A stretch of DNA of 64,000 nucleotides from JALZVT01 sp039029135 (lineage in GTDB: Bacteria; Pseudomonadota; Gammaproteobacteria; Pseudomonadales; Azotimanducaceae): positions 124,001 to 188,000 of the forward strand of contig JBCCGT010000006.1 of NCBI GenBank assembly GCA_039029135.1. Reading direction: 5' to 3'. Shown here piece by piece: positions 28,915 through 37,781 of the stretch. The notes beneath the pieces were generated by a model. It was not told where the DNA came from. It ran no database searches and worked only from the letters and a program-made list of their open reading frames with translations. The stretch's first letter is position 1, and every line of letters starts with the position of its first letter. A program made the translations under genes and the position numbers.

Positions 28915-30798
28915 ATGAGCCGTCCACTGCTGCACCCACAAACCTACGACGTCATCGTCGTCGGTGGCGGTCATGCCGGCATTGAGGCGGCGCTCGCCAG
29001 CGCGCGCACCGGCGCGCACACCCTGCTGCTGACCCAGGCGCTGGAAACCATCGGTCAGATGTCCTGCAACCCGGCCATCGGTGGGATCGGCAAATCCCAT
29101 CTGGTGCGCGAGATCGATGCGCTTGGCGGGATGATGGCGCGAGCCACGGACGCGGCCGGAATCCAGTTTCGAGTGCTCAACGCGCGCAAGGGTCCGGCAG
29201 TGCGTGCGACCCGCGCGCAAACCGATCGCGCGCTCTATCGCCAGGCGGCGCGCGCCGCGGTCGACGCGCAGCCGAATCTCGATCTGTTTCAGTCCAGCGT
29301 CGATGATCTGATCGTCGAAGGCGGGCGCGTTACCGGCGTGATGACGCAGATGGGCCTGCGCTTTGAGGCCGGTGCCACCGTGCTGACCACCGGCACTTTT
29401 TTGGGCGGCAAGATTCATATCGGCGCCGCCCAGCACGCGGGTGGCCGCGCGGGTGACGCGCCGTCGAACGCGCTGGCGGAGCGGCTGCGATCGCTGCCGC
29501 TGCGAGTCGATCGACTGAAGACGGGAACGCCACCGCGCATCGACGCGCGCAGCGTGGATTTTTCGGTGATGGAACCACAGCCCGGCGACGAGCCGCGGCC
29601 CACGATGTCGTTGGCCGGCTCGCCCGCCGATCATCCGCGCCAGGTGCCCTGTCACATCACCTATACCAACGCAGACACCCACGCGCTGATTCGCGCCGGA
29701 CTCGATCGATCGCCGCTATTTTCTGGCCAGATCGAAGGCACCGGGCCGCGCTACTGTCCGTCGATCGAGGACAAGGTGGTGCGCTTTGCTGACCGCGACG
29801 CGCATCAGATCTTCGTCGAGCCCGAAGGCCTCGACGTAACAGAGCTCTATCCCAACGGCATCTCTACCAGCCTGCCGTTCGACGTTCAGTTCGCGCTGGT
29901 GCGCAGCATTCGCGGCTTTGAGTCAGCGCACATCACGCGACCGGGTTACGCGATCGAATACGACTTCTTCGATCCACGCGACCTGCAGTATTCGCTCGAG
30001 ACCAAAGTGCTCGAGAATCTCTTTTTCGCCGGCCAGATCAACGGCACCACCGGCTACGAAGAGGCCGGCGCGCAGGGTTTGCTCGCGGGCCTGAACGCCG
30101 CGCGCAAGGTCGCAGGCAAGAGCCCCTGGTGGCCGCGGCGCGACGAGGCCTATCTCGGGGTCTTGATCGACGACCTGATTACGCATGGCACCAGCGAGCC
30201 GTATCGGATGTTCACGTCGCGGGCGGAATACAGGCTGCGCCTGCGCGAAGACAATGCCGACGCCCGGCTGACCCCCACCGGTATTGAGCTCGGACTGGTT
30301 GGCGACGAACAGCGCCGCGCGTTCGAACAGCGGCGTCGCAGCGTGGATGAAACGCGTGCGGCGCTCGACAAAGCCCTGCTGCGACCGAATGCTGCGCTCG
30401 CCGAAAAGCTCGGCGCGATGACGGGTGCGGCGATCTCGAAGGAGGTGCGGCTGGCCGAGTATCTGCGGCGCCCGGAGGTCGATGCGGCCGACGTCGCCGC
30501 CTGCTGTCCGGAACTGGACGCGACCGCGCTTGCCCAGTGCGCGATCGAGATCAAGTACGAAGGCTATATTCGCCGTCAGGAGGCCGAGATCGAACGCGTT
30601 AAGCGTCACGACAGCATCGCGCTCGGCGACGCGCTGGATTATGCACGCATCGACGGACTGTCGAATGAACTGGTGGAGAAGCTCACCGCCGCTCGACCCG
30701 CAACGCTGGCCCTGGCGGCGCGCGTGCCCGGCATGACACCCGCCGCGCTGGCACTGCTGATGGCCCACGCCAAGCGTCCGCGGCGAGCGGCGTCGTGA
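28915..30798 (+). CDS. mnmG: tRNA uridine-5-carboxymethylaminomethyl modification enzyme MnmG
   Basis: FAD-dependent partner of MnmE in wobble-uridine modification. The 627-residue product agrees with the family (about 629). It has the FAD motif VVGGGHAGIEAA near the N-terminus, the NPAIGGIGKSHLVREIDALGG motif, and the insertion and helical C-terminal domains ending near RVPGMTPAALALLMAH. I reject the in-frame upstream start at 28804 because the family begins right at MSRPLLHPQTYDVIVVGGG. A TATACT hexamer (28879-28884) lies 31 nt upstream without a clear -35. It overlaps rsmG by 4 nt (GTGA). Confidence 0.97.
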   Translation: MSRPLLHPQTYDVIVVGGGHAGIEAALASARTGAHTLLLTQALETIGQMSCNPAIGGIGKSHLVREIDALGGMMARATDAAGIQFRVLNARKGPAVRATRAQTDRALYRQAARAAVDAQPNLDLFQSSVDDLIVEGGRVTGVMTQMGLRFEAGATVLTTGTFLGGKIHIGAAQHAGGRAGDAPSNALAERLRSLPLRVDRLKTGTPPRIDARSVDFSVMEPQPGDEPRPTMSLAGSPADHPRQVPCHITYTNADTHALIRAGLDRSPLFSGQIEGTGPRYCPSIEDKVVRFADRDAHQIFVEPEGLDVTELYPNGISTSLPFDVQFALVRSIRGFESAHITRPGYAIEYDFFDPRDLQYSLETKVLENLFFAGQINGTTGYEEAGAQGLLAGLNAARKVAGKSPWWPRRDEAYLGVLIDDLITHGTSEPYRMFTSRAEYRLRLREDNADARLTPTGIELGLVGDEQRRAFEQRRRSVDETRAALDKALLRPNAALAEKLGAMTGAAISKEVRLAEYLRRPEVDAADVAACCPELDATALAQCAIEIKYEGYIRRQEAEIERVKRHDSIALGDALDYARIDGLSNELVEKLTAARPATLALAARVPGMTPAALALLMAHAKRPRRAAS

Positions 30799-31427
30799 GC
30801 GCGCTCGCGATGAGCGCTGACATCAGGGTTCAGGATCAGCTGCGGCAGTTCGAAACGCTGTTGCTGCGCTGGAACGCCAAGTTCAACCTGATCGGCCGCG
30901 GCGAAATCAACGCGGTGCGCGAGCGTCACATCGACGATGCGCTACATCTTGCGCCGTTACTCGTTGGGCCGCGCGTGGTCGATGTGGGTACGGGCGCAGG
31001 CCTGCCGGGACTTGTTCTCGCCATCGCGCGGGCAGAATTTGAGTTTCTGCTGCTCGAGCGCAGCGCGCGCAAGTGCGCGTTTCTCAATCGCGCCGTCGCA
31101 GAGCTTAGGCTTTCCAACGTGAGCGTGCTGTGCGTCGACTTCACGGCACCGGCAACGCAGGCGCCGTGCAACACGCTCGTCGCGCGCGCCGTCGCACCGC
31201 CCGATACGCTCTGGGCGCAGGCGTCGCACTGGCTTGTGCACGACGGGATTGCCCTGTTTCCCTGCGGTCCGAATACTCGCGATCGTCTGCCGCCGGGCGT
31301 GGACGCCGGCTGGCATGGCACAGAAAATGGCCGCGGCATACTCTGCCTGCGCGGCGGACCGAACGCGCCTGAGGTCGAATCGCGGGCCGACGTTGCAGCG
31401 ATCCCGCCGCGAGATCGAGAGGGCTAG
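30795..31427 (+). CDS. rsmG: 16S rRNA (guanine-527 N7) methyltransferase
   Basis: SAM-dependent methylation of G527 of 16S rRNA. A 210-residue Rossmann methyltransferase with NLIGRGEINAVRERHIDDAL at the front, the SAM loop VVDVGTGAGLPGLVLAI and the LLERSARKCAFLN segment. The GTG start overlaps the mnmG stop; a second start, ATG six codons in, is possible. The stop is directly followed by the parA ATG. Confidence 0.95.
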   Translation: MSALAMSADIRVQDQLRQFETLLLRWNAKFNLIGRGEINAVRERHIDDALHLAPLLVGPRVVDVGTGAGLPGLVLAIARAEFEFLLLERSARKCAFLNRAVAELRLSNVSVLCVDFTAPATQAPCNTLVARAVAPPDTLWAQASHWLVHDGIALFPCGPNTRDRLPPGVDAGWHGTENGRGILCLRGGPNAPEVESRADVAAIPPRDREG

Positions 31428-32225
31428 ATGCGCGTTCTTGCGATAGCGAATCAGAAGGGCGGCGTCGGCAAGACCACCACCAGCGTCAATCTGGGCGCGG
31501 CGCTTGCCGAGCTCGGCGAGCGCGTGCTGCTGGTGGATTTGGATCCGCAGGGCAACGCGACCATGGGCTGCGGCTGCGACAAGAACAACGTCGAGCTGAA
31601 CATTTACGACTGGCTGATGGCGGATCATCGACTCGAAGCGCTCGCGTTCGAGGCGCGATCCGGATTCCACGTCGTGCCGTCGAATACGGACCTCACTGCT
31701 GCCGAAGTCGAACTGATGCAGCAAAGTAATCGCGAACGGCGCCTCACAGAGCGGCTATCGCGTGACGCGCAGGGCTACGACACCGTGCTTATCGACTGCC
31801 CGCCGTCGCTCAACATACTGACGCTGAACGCACTGGTCGCGGCGCAGGGTGTGCTGATCCCTATGCAGTGCGAGTACTACGCACTGGAGGGGCTGAGCGC
31901 GCTGCTGACGACGATCGAAGGGGTTCGCGGGTCATTGAATCCGCAGCTTGCCATCGACGGCGTGCTGCGAACCATGTACGACCCGCGCAATAGTCTGACG
32001 CGCGAGGTGTCGCGCCAGCTGCTCGATCATTTCGGCGATGCCGTGTTCCGCACCGTGATTCCGCGCAATGTGCGGCTGGCGGAGGCCCCCAGTCACGGCT
32101 TGCCGGTGCTGTACTATGATCGCCAATCACGCGGTGCGCTCGCCTATATGGCACTGGCGGGAGAGCTGCGCAAGAAACGTGAACGGTCAGTAGCGGGCGC
32201 GACGTCGACCGTCACCAGCGGTTAA
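31428..32225 (+). CDS. parA: chromosome partitioning ATPase ParA (Soj)
   Basis: Deviant-Walker ATPase that moves ParB-parS complexes to segregate origins. 265 residues with KGGVGKTTTSVNLG (about 10-23), the DLDPQGNAT switch and LIDCPPSLN. It starts on the base after the rsmG stop, so translation is likely coupled. Together with parB and the parS sites in recF it forms a complete ParABS system. Confidence 0.97.
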   Translation: MRVLAIANQKGGVGKTTTSVNLGAALAELGERVLLVDLDPQGNATMGCGCDKNNVELNIYDWLMADHRLEALAFEARSGFHVVPSNTDLTAAEVELMQQSNRERRLTERLSRDAQGYDTVLIDCPPSLNILTLNALVAAQGVLIPMQCEYYALEGLSALLTTIEGVRGSLNPQLAIDGVLRTMYDPRNSLTREVSRQLLDHFGDAVFRTVIPRNVRLAEAPSHGLPVLYYDRQSRGALAYMALAGELRKKRERSVAGATSTVTSG

Positions 32226-32291
32226 TGGCGGGCGGAGGCCGATGAGTGCGGCAGGTGATGCGGCAGGGAACTCAGCAGGCAACAGTAAGGC

Positions 32292-33260
32292 ATGAGTAAA
32301 CGCAAAGGCTTGGGTCGTGGACTGGATGCGCTGTTGGCGGGCAGCCAGCAGGCGCGTCCGCTTCCACCCGACACGACAACGTCAACGCCCGATGCTGCGA
32401 CAGAGCAAGCCGCCAAGGCCACCGCACCTGCAGCGCGGGACGTCCCAGGCACCGACCCGGGGATACCCACCGACGGGCTGGGCGATGTGCCGATCGACCA
32501 GATCTATCAGGGCCGCTATCAGCCGCGGCGGGTGTTCGAAGAATCCGCGCTCGAGGACCTGGCTCAGTCGATTCGCGCGCAGGGCCTGATGCAGCCCATC
32601 GTGCTGCGCGCGCGCGCGGAAGGCGGCTACGAGATCGTCGCCGGGGAGCGTCGTTGGCGCGCCGCCCAGATTGCGGGGCTGACCCGCATCCCGGCGCTGG
32701 TGCGCGAGATCGATGACGAGCACGCGATGGCGATGGGCCTCATCGAGAATATTCAGCGCGAGGACCTGAACCCGCTGGAACAGGCGCTCGCGATGCAGCG
32801 ACTGCGAGACGAGTTCGAGCTCACCCAACAGCAAATCGCCGACATGCTGGGCAAGAGTCGGGTTGCCGTCGCCAACATGCTGCGGCTGTTGAATCTCGCT
32901 CCCGGTGCCCGTGCCGCGCTCGAGGCGGGCGAACTGGAAATGGGGCACGCCCGCGCGCTGCTGGCGCTCGAGCCTGCGCTGCAGGATCAGCTCGCCCGCG
33001 AGGTGGCGGCCCGGGCGCTTACCGTTCGCGCCACGGAACAGCGGGTGCGGCGGCTGCATAGTCAGACGCGCGACCGGGACGCGGGCGGCGATGGGGCGAA
33101 GGGAAAGGATGCTGACACCCGCAATCTGGAGCGCGAGCTCTCCGATAAGCTGGGTGCGCCCGTCGCGCTTGAGGCGACCCGCGGGGGCGGTGGGCGCCTG
33201 ACGATTCGCTACACCTCCCTCGATGAGTTGGACGGCATTCTCAGCCATCTACGCAAGTAA
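32292..33260 (+). CDS. parB: chromosome partitioning protein ParB (Spo0J)
   Basis: CTP-dependent parS-binding clamp. The 322-residue protein opens with the KRKGLGRGLDALL ParA-contact tail, then a variable Pro/Ala/Thr stretch, the ParB/Srx domain with AGERRWRAAQIAG (CTP site, GERR), the HTH TQQQIADMLGKSRVAVANMLRLL and a C-terminal dimerisation domain. It follows parA after 66 nt. Confidence 0.97.
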   Translation: MSKRKGLGRGLDALLAGSQQARPLPPDTTTSTPDAATEQAAKATAPAARDVPGTDPGIPTDGLGDVPIDQIYQGRYQPRRVFEESALEDLAQSIRAQGLMQPIVLRARAEGGYEIVAGERRWRAAQIAGLTRIPALVREIDDEHAMAMGLIENIQREDLNPLEQALAMQRLRDEFELTQQQIADMLGKSRVAVANMLRLLNLAPGARAALEAGELEMGHARALLALEPALQDQLAREVAARALTVRATEQRVRRLHSQTRDRDAGGDGAKGKDADTRNLERELSDKLGAPVALEATRGGGGRLTIRYTSLDELDGILSHLRK

Positions 33261-33286
33261 GCGAGCAGCTCTCAGGTACGTCAAAG

Positions 33287-33309
33287 AAAGTCGCCAAAAG
33301 CGCGACTTT
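33287..33309 (+). terminator. hairpin after parB, possible terminator
   Basis: Perfect 8-bp stem AAAGTCGC / GCGACTTT with a 7-nt loop, 27 nt after the parB stop and just before the atp promoter. The T content after the stem is modest, so intrinsic termination is plausible rather than certain. Confidence 0.5.
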
Positions 33310-33335
33310 GGTGCCATCTTTCGTTGCGCCCTCAA

Positions 33336-33364
33336 TTGAAGCACCCATATCGCGTCCCTATAAT
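33336..33364 (+). promoter_or_regulatory. sigma-70 promoter of the atp operon
   Basis: -35 TTGAAG (33336-33341), 17-bp spacer and a perfect -10 TATAAT (33359-33364), 53 bp before the atpI ATG. Confidence 0.85.
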
Positions 33365-33416
33365 GTGCGCCGCTTTGATCCGTGCCCCCGCTCAAACGGC
33401 CTGCAACATCGAACCT

Positions 33417-33890
33417 ATGTCGTCTGTTCTCACATCTGCCGCGCCGCGTCCGGCTCGGGTCTGGAACGTGCCTCAGCGCGTCCTGCTGGCGCAGGCGGCG
33501 ACGGGTCTGGTGGTTGCGATGGCGGTATCGATTTGGGGTCTGGAGCAAGGGATCGCTGCGCTGGTCGGGCTTGCCTGCGTGCTCGCACCCAACGCGCTGC
33601 TCGCGCGGCAGCTACAGCGCGGCGGTGACGCGCACAGGCTGCTGCTGCAGGGCCTCGTCAAGTTCGCCGCCACCGTGCTGCTGCTGGTGATTGCGCTGAA
33701 GTGGCTGCGTCCCGAGGCGCCCGGTTTTTTCGCGGGATTCGGTGCAGCGGTGCTGGCGCAGGTGTTTGCGCCGCTTGGCATTCGCTCACCTACACTTGCG
33801 ACAGTGCCGCAGATTGACAGCGATGATGAGCAGCGCGGCGGCGACGCGGCCGTGCGGCGCGCACACGACAACTCGACCGTAGACGCGTAA
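33417..33890 (+). CDS. atpI: F0F1 ATP synthase assembly protein I
   Basis: Small membrane protein that helps assemble the c-ring. About 157 residues with four hydrophobic segments (roughly 23-42, 44-62, 78-94 and 101-118) and a charged C-terminus. Sequence conservation is weak, as usual for AtpI; position at the head of the atp operon is the main evidence. The start chosen is ATG 33417, between the promoter and the first hydrophobic segment. Confidence 0.85.
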   Translation: MSSVLTSAAPRPARVWNVPQRVLLAQAATGLVVAMAVSIWGLEQGIAALVGLACVLAPNALLARQLQRGGDAHRLLLQGLVKFAATVLLLVIALKWLRPEAPGFFAGFGAAVLAQVFAPLGIRSPTLATVPQIDSDDEQRGGDAAVRRAHDNSTVDA

Positions 33891-33905
33891 CTAGGACGAA
33901 CGGGC

Positions 33906-34745
33906 ATGGCATCCGATACCTCGGCTGGATACATCGAGCATCATCTGACCAACCTCACCTTTGGTCAGCATCCCGACGGTAGCTGGGGTTTCGCGCACAG
34001 CGGCGCGGAGGCGGCGCAGATGGGGTTCTGGTCGATCAACGTCGACAGCATGGGCTGGTCCATCCTGCTGGGCGCCTTCTTTCTCTGGCTGTTCCGACGG
34101 GCAGCATCCAACGCGACGGCCGGCGTGCCGGGCGCGTTCCAAAACGGCGTCGAGATGGTGATCGAATTCATCGACGACACCGTCAGCACGATCTTCAGTC
34201 ACAACAACCCGCTGATCGCACCCATGGCCCTGACGATATTCGTCTGGGTCTTCTTCATGAACCTGATGGACCTGATACCGGTCGACTGGATACCCGAGCT
34301 GGCCGTGGCCGCGGGCATCAGCCACATGAAGGTGGTACCCAGCACCGATCCGAACATCACCATGGCCATGGCGCTTACCGTGTTCGGCTTCATCATCTAC
34401 TACAGCATCAAGCACAAGGGCTTCGGTGGTTTCTTTGCGGAGCTCGCGTTTCATCCGTTTCCGAAGTGGATGTTCCCGGTCAACCTTTTTCTTGAGTCGG
34501 TCACTCTGATCGCGAAGCCGATTTCGCTGGGTCTGCGATTGTTCGGCAACATGTATGCGGGCGAGATGATCTTCGTCCTGATCGCTATTCTGTTCGGTGC
34601 CGGGATCGTCTGGGCTGGAGTCGCCGGACTGATGCAACTCGTGTGGGCTCTGTTCCACGTGCTTATCATTTCCTTGCAAGCCTTCATCTTCGCGGTGCTG
34701 ACGGTCGTTTACATGACCCAGGCCCACGATCATGAAGAACACTAA
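33906..34745 (+). CDS. atpB: ATP synthase F0 subunit a
   Basis: Stator channel subunit that carries protons to and from the c-ring. 279 residues with several membrane helices. The essential Arg is in SLGLRLFGNMYAGEMI, and the last helix reads ALFHVLIISLQAFIFAVLTVVYM. Gap of 15 nt from atpI. Confidence 0.97.
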   Translation: MASDTSAGYIEHHLTNLTFGQHPDGSWGFAHSGAEAAQMGFWSINVDSMGWSILLGAFFLWLFRRAASNATAGVPGAFQNGVEMVIEFIDDTVSTIFSHNNPLIAPMALTIFVWVFFMNLMDLIPVDWIPELAVAAGISHMKVVPSTDPNITMAMALTVFGFIIYYSIKHKGFGGFFAELAFHPFPKWMFPVNLFLESVTLIAKPISLGLRLFGNMYAGEMIFVLIAILFGAGIVWAGVAGLMQLVWALFHVLIISLQAFIFAVLTVVYMTQAHDHEEH

Positions 34746-34763
34746 GAAAACGGGAGACCCCCA

Positions 34764-34994
34764 ATGGAATTAGAAGTCCTCAAGTACGTCGCCGGCGCAC
34801 TCTTTATGGGCCTCGGTGCAATCGGCGCTGCTGTGGGCGTTGGCGTCCTCGGCGGTAAGTACCTGGAAGGCGTCGCGCGCCAGCCGGAACTGCTGCCGAT
34901 GCTGCGGACTCAGCTCTTCATCGTTCTCGGCCTCGTCGACGCCGTGCCGATGATCGCGGTCGGTATCGGCCTGTACGTCGTATTTGCGGTCTAA
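34764..34994 (+). CDS. atpE: ATP synthase F0 subunit c
   Basis: Proteolipid that forms the rotor ring. 76 residues, two helices joined by the ARQPE polar loop; the proton-carrying carboxylate is the Asp in GLVDAVPMIAVG. No sodium-binding signature is seen, so a proton-driven enzyme is expected. A GGGAG ribosome site is well placed. Confidence 0.98.
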   Translation: MELEVLKYVAGALFMGLGAIGAAVGVGVLGGKYLEGVARQPELLPMLRTQLFIVLGLVDAVPMIAVGIGLYVVFAV

Positions 34995-35060
34995 CGCGCT
35001 TCAGGTCGCAACCCGACCTGGCCCGTTAGTGATGCATCCCGGACGCATGAGGTTTCAGCG

Positions 35061-35531
35061 ATGAATATCAACGCGACCCTGATTGGACAGACGATCACGT
35101 TCTTCGTCTTCCTGTGGATCTGCTACAAGTACATATGGCCGGTGCTCACCGAGGCCATGCGCGAGCGGCAAAAGAACATTGCCGAAGGTCTCGCGGCCGC
35201 GGAACGCGCGGAGAAAAATCTCGCGCAGGCGAAGGACCAGGTCGAGGCAGAGCTCGCGAAGGCCAAAGAAGAGGCCGCCGGCATTCTCGATCAGGCCCGC
35301 CAGCGCGCCGCCGCGATGGTCGAAGAAGCAAAGAACGAAGCCCGCACGGAAGGCGAACGCCTGAAGGAGGCGGCGCAGGCCGAGATCGCGCAGGAGGTCA
35401 ACCGCGCCAAAGAGAGCCTGCGTGCGCAGGTCGCGACGCTGTCGATCGCGGGCGCCGAGCAGGTGCTCGGGGCGTCGGTCGATGCCAGCGCCCATGGCGC
35501 GCTGCTCGACAAGCTGGCAGCTGAGCTGTAA
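35061..35531 (+). CDS. atpF: ATP synthase F0 subunit b
   Basis: Peripheral stalk subunit: one N-terminal membrane helix (about 4-24) followed by a long Ala/Glu/Lys-rich amphipathic helix that dimerises and reaches to F1. 156 residues, the normal size. Its stop overlaps the atpH start (TAATG). Confidence 0.97.
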   Translation: MNINATLIGQTITFFVFLWICYKYIWPVLTEAMRERQKNIAEGLAAAERAEKNLAQAKDQVEAELAKAKEEAAGILDQARQRAAAMVEEAKNEARTEGERLKEAAQAEIAQEVNRAKESLRAQVATLSIAGAEQVLGASVDASAHGALLDKLAAEL

Positions 35532-36067
35532 TGGCTGAGAACGCGACCATGGCCCGGCCCTACGCGAGCGCGGCGTTTGACGTGGCGAAGGGTTCGCAGG
35601 AACTCGGCCGCTGGTCCCGCGCACTGGGGTTCCTCGCGGCTGCCTGCGACCAGGCCTCTGTGCGCGAACTGTTCGAGTCGCCCAACTTCGACGCGCCAGT
35701 CAAGGCGCAGAAGCTGATCGACGTGGTGGCGGACGAGCTCGATGACCGGACGCGCCGTTTCGTACAGGTCCTGGCGAGCAACAAGCGCCTGGCGCTGCTG
35801 CCAGAGATCAGCACCCAGTTCGAGATTCTGCGAGCGGCGGAAGAACAGCAGATCGACGTGCACGTGACCTCCGCGCAGGCGCTGACGCCGGAGCAAGAGC
35901 TGCTCTTGTCCGAGGCGCTGTACCGCAAGTTTCAGCGCAAGATCAATATGACGCACGACGTCGATGCCGAGCTGCTCGGCGGCGCGGTCATTCGCGCGGG
36001 CGATACGGTGATCGACGGCAGCCTCAGCGGCAGGCTGCGCAAGCTGGCCGAAACGGTGCTGAACTAG
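35531..36067 (+). CDS. atpH: ATP synthase F1 subunit delta
   Basis: Connects the peripheral stalk to the alpha3beta3 head. 178 residues with the helical N-domain (ARPYASAAFDVA) and the C-terminal GGAVIRAGDTVIDGSLSGRLRKL signature. Overlaps atpF by one base. Confidence 0.96.
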   Translation: MAENATMARPYASAAFDVAKGSQELGRWSRALGFLAAACDQASVRELFESPNFDAPVKAQKLIDVVADELDDRTRRFVQVLASNKRLALLPEISTQFEILRAAEEQQIDVHVTSAQALTPEQELLLSEALYRKFQRKINMTHDVDAELLGGAVIRAGDTVIDGSLSGRLRKLAETVLN

Positions 36068-36122
36068 CGGCCGCCGGCAGCGAAGACAACGAACGCACTG
36101 GGCGCGAAAGCCGCGCGCAGTC

Positions 36123-36172
36123 GGTACAGCGGCGACTGCCACGGGTACAGCGGTCAAGGTAAGTCAAGGTAA
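36123..36172. repeat. short direct repeats between atpH and atpA
   Basis: GGTACAGCGG occurs at 36123-36132 and 36144-36153, directly followed by a tandem pair of GTCAAGGTAA (36153-36162 and 36163-36172). They lie in the 140-nt atpH-atpA spacer, upstream of the atpA start, which itself has only a weak ribosome site. Confidence 0.75.
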
Positions 36173-36207
36173 ATGGAAGGGCGCTTGGCGCTCGATGCGA
36201 GACAACA

Positions 36208-37746
36208 ATGCAACAACTGAATCCTTCCGAAATCACCGACATCATCAAGAGTCGGATCGAGAACCTCGATGTTCGCAGCGAGGCCCAGAACGAAGGGACG
36301 ATCGTCGGGGTATCGGACGGTATCGTTCGTATTCACGGTCTGGCCGATGCGAAATACGGCGAGATGATCGAGTTCGACGGCGGTCTGTACGGTATGGCGC
36401 TGAACCTGGAGCGCGACTCCGTCGGCGTCGTCGTGCTGGGTGACTACGAGGGCCTCTCAGAAGGGCAGACGGCGCGCTGCACCAACCGCATTCTCGAGGT
36501 TCCGGTTGGCCGCGAGCTGCTGGGTCGCGTGGTGGATCCGCTCGGCAACCCGATCGACGGCAAAGGGCCGACGGGTGCCACCGGTTCGTCTCCCATCGAA
36601 AAAGTCGCGCCCGGCGTGATCGACCGGCAGTCGGTCGACCAGCCCGTTCAGATCGGCTGTAAGGCGATCGACGCGATGGTGCCCATCGGACGCGGCCAGC
36701 GTGAGCTGATCATCGGCGACCGCCAGATTGGCAAGACCGCCATCGCGGTCGACGCGATCATCAACCAGAAAGATTCCGGTATTAAGTGTATCTACGTTGC
36801 GATCGGCCAGAAGATGTCGACGATCGCGAACATCGTCCGCACGCTGGAAGAGCACGGCGCGATGGACAACACCATCGTTGTCGCAGCCGGCGCTTCTGAC
36901 CCCGCGCCCATGCAGTTCATCGCGCCCTATTCGGGCTGTGCCATGGGCGAGTTCTTCCGCGACAGCGGTGAAGACGCGCTGATTATTTACGATGACCTTA
37001 CCAAGCAGGCCTGGGCCTATCGACAGATCTCGCTGCTGCTCAAGCGGCCGCCGGGTCGCGAGGCTTACCCGGGTGACGTCTTCTACCTGCACTCGCGTCT
37101 GCTCGAGCGCGCCGCGCGCGTGAACGAGGACTACGTGAAGTCCATCTCCGGCGTCGAGGGTAAGACCGGCTCGCTCACCGCGCTGCCGATCATCGAGACC
37201 CAGGCCGGTGACGTCTCCGCGTTCGTACCGACCAACGTGATCTCGATTACCGACGGACAGATCTTCCTCGAGACCCAGCGCTTCAACTCGGGCATTCGCC
37301 CGGCGATGTCGCCGGGAACCTCGGTATCCCGAGTAGGCGGTTCCGCGCAGGTGCCGTTCATGAAGAAGATCTCCGGCGGGGTGAAGCTCGCGCTCGCGCA
37401 GTACCGCGAACTGGCGGCCTTCTCGCAGTTCGCTTCGGACCTGGACGACGCCACCCGCCGTCAGCTCGAGCACGGTCAGCGTGTTGAAGAGCTGATGAAG
37501 CAGAAGCAATACGCGCCGATGTCCGTGGCGGAGATGGGCACCGTGCTGTTCGCCGCCAACGAGGGTTATCTGGAAGACGTCGACGTCAACAAGGTGCTCG
37601 ACTTCGAAGCGGCGCTGGTCAGCTTCATGCGCAGCGAGTACGGCGAGTTCATGGACGACATCAACGCCAACGGTACCTACAACGATGACGTCGTGAGCAC
37701 GCTCAAAGCGGCTATCGAGAAATTCAAGAGCACTCAGAGCTACTAG
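36208..37746 (+). CDS. atpA: ATP synthase F1 subunit alpha
   Basis: Non-catalytic nucleotide-binding subunit of the hexameric head. 512 residues with Walker A GDRQIGKTA, the alpha-subunit signature near PAMSPGTSVSRVGG and a C-terminal helical bundle. The spacer before it (140 nt) is long for an atp operon and holds direct repeats. Confidence 0.98.
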   Translation: MQQLNPSEITDIIKSRIENLDVRSEAQNEGTIVGVSDGIVRIHGLADAKYGEMIEFDGGLYGMALNLERDSVGVVVLGDYEGLSEGQTARCTNRILEVPVGRELLGRVVDPLGNPIDGKGPTGATGSSPIEKVAPGVIDRQSVDQPVQIGCKAIDAMVPIGRGQRELIIGDRQIGKTAIAVDAIINQKDSGIKCIYVAIGQKMSTIANIVRTLEEHGAMDNTIVVAAGASDPAPMQFIAPYSGCAMGEFFRDSGEDALIIYDDLTKQAWAYRQISLLLKRPPGREAYPGDVFYLHSRLLERAARVNEDYVKSISGVEGKTGSLTALPIIETQAGDVSAFVPTNVISITDGQIFLETQRFNSGIRPAMSPGTSVSRVGGSAQVPFMKKISGGVKLALAQYRELAAFSQFASDLDDATRRQLEHGQRVEELMKQKQYAPMSVAEMGTVLFAANEGYLEDVDVNKVLDFEAALVSFMRSEYGEFMDDINANGTYNDDVVSTLKAAIEKFKSTQSY

Positions 37747-37781
37747 GTCCCTAGCAAGAGCGCTTAAGAAAGAGGCGAATC

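Noticed and set aside
34652..34667. parS-like half site TGTTCCACGTG in atpB
   Set aside because: Only the left half matches; the sequence encodes the conserved FHVLIIS part of subunit a.
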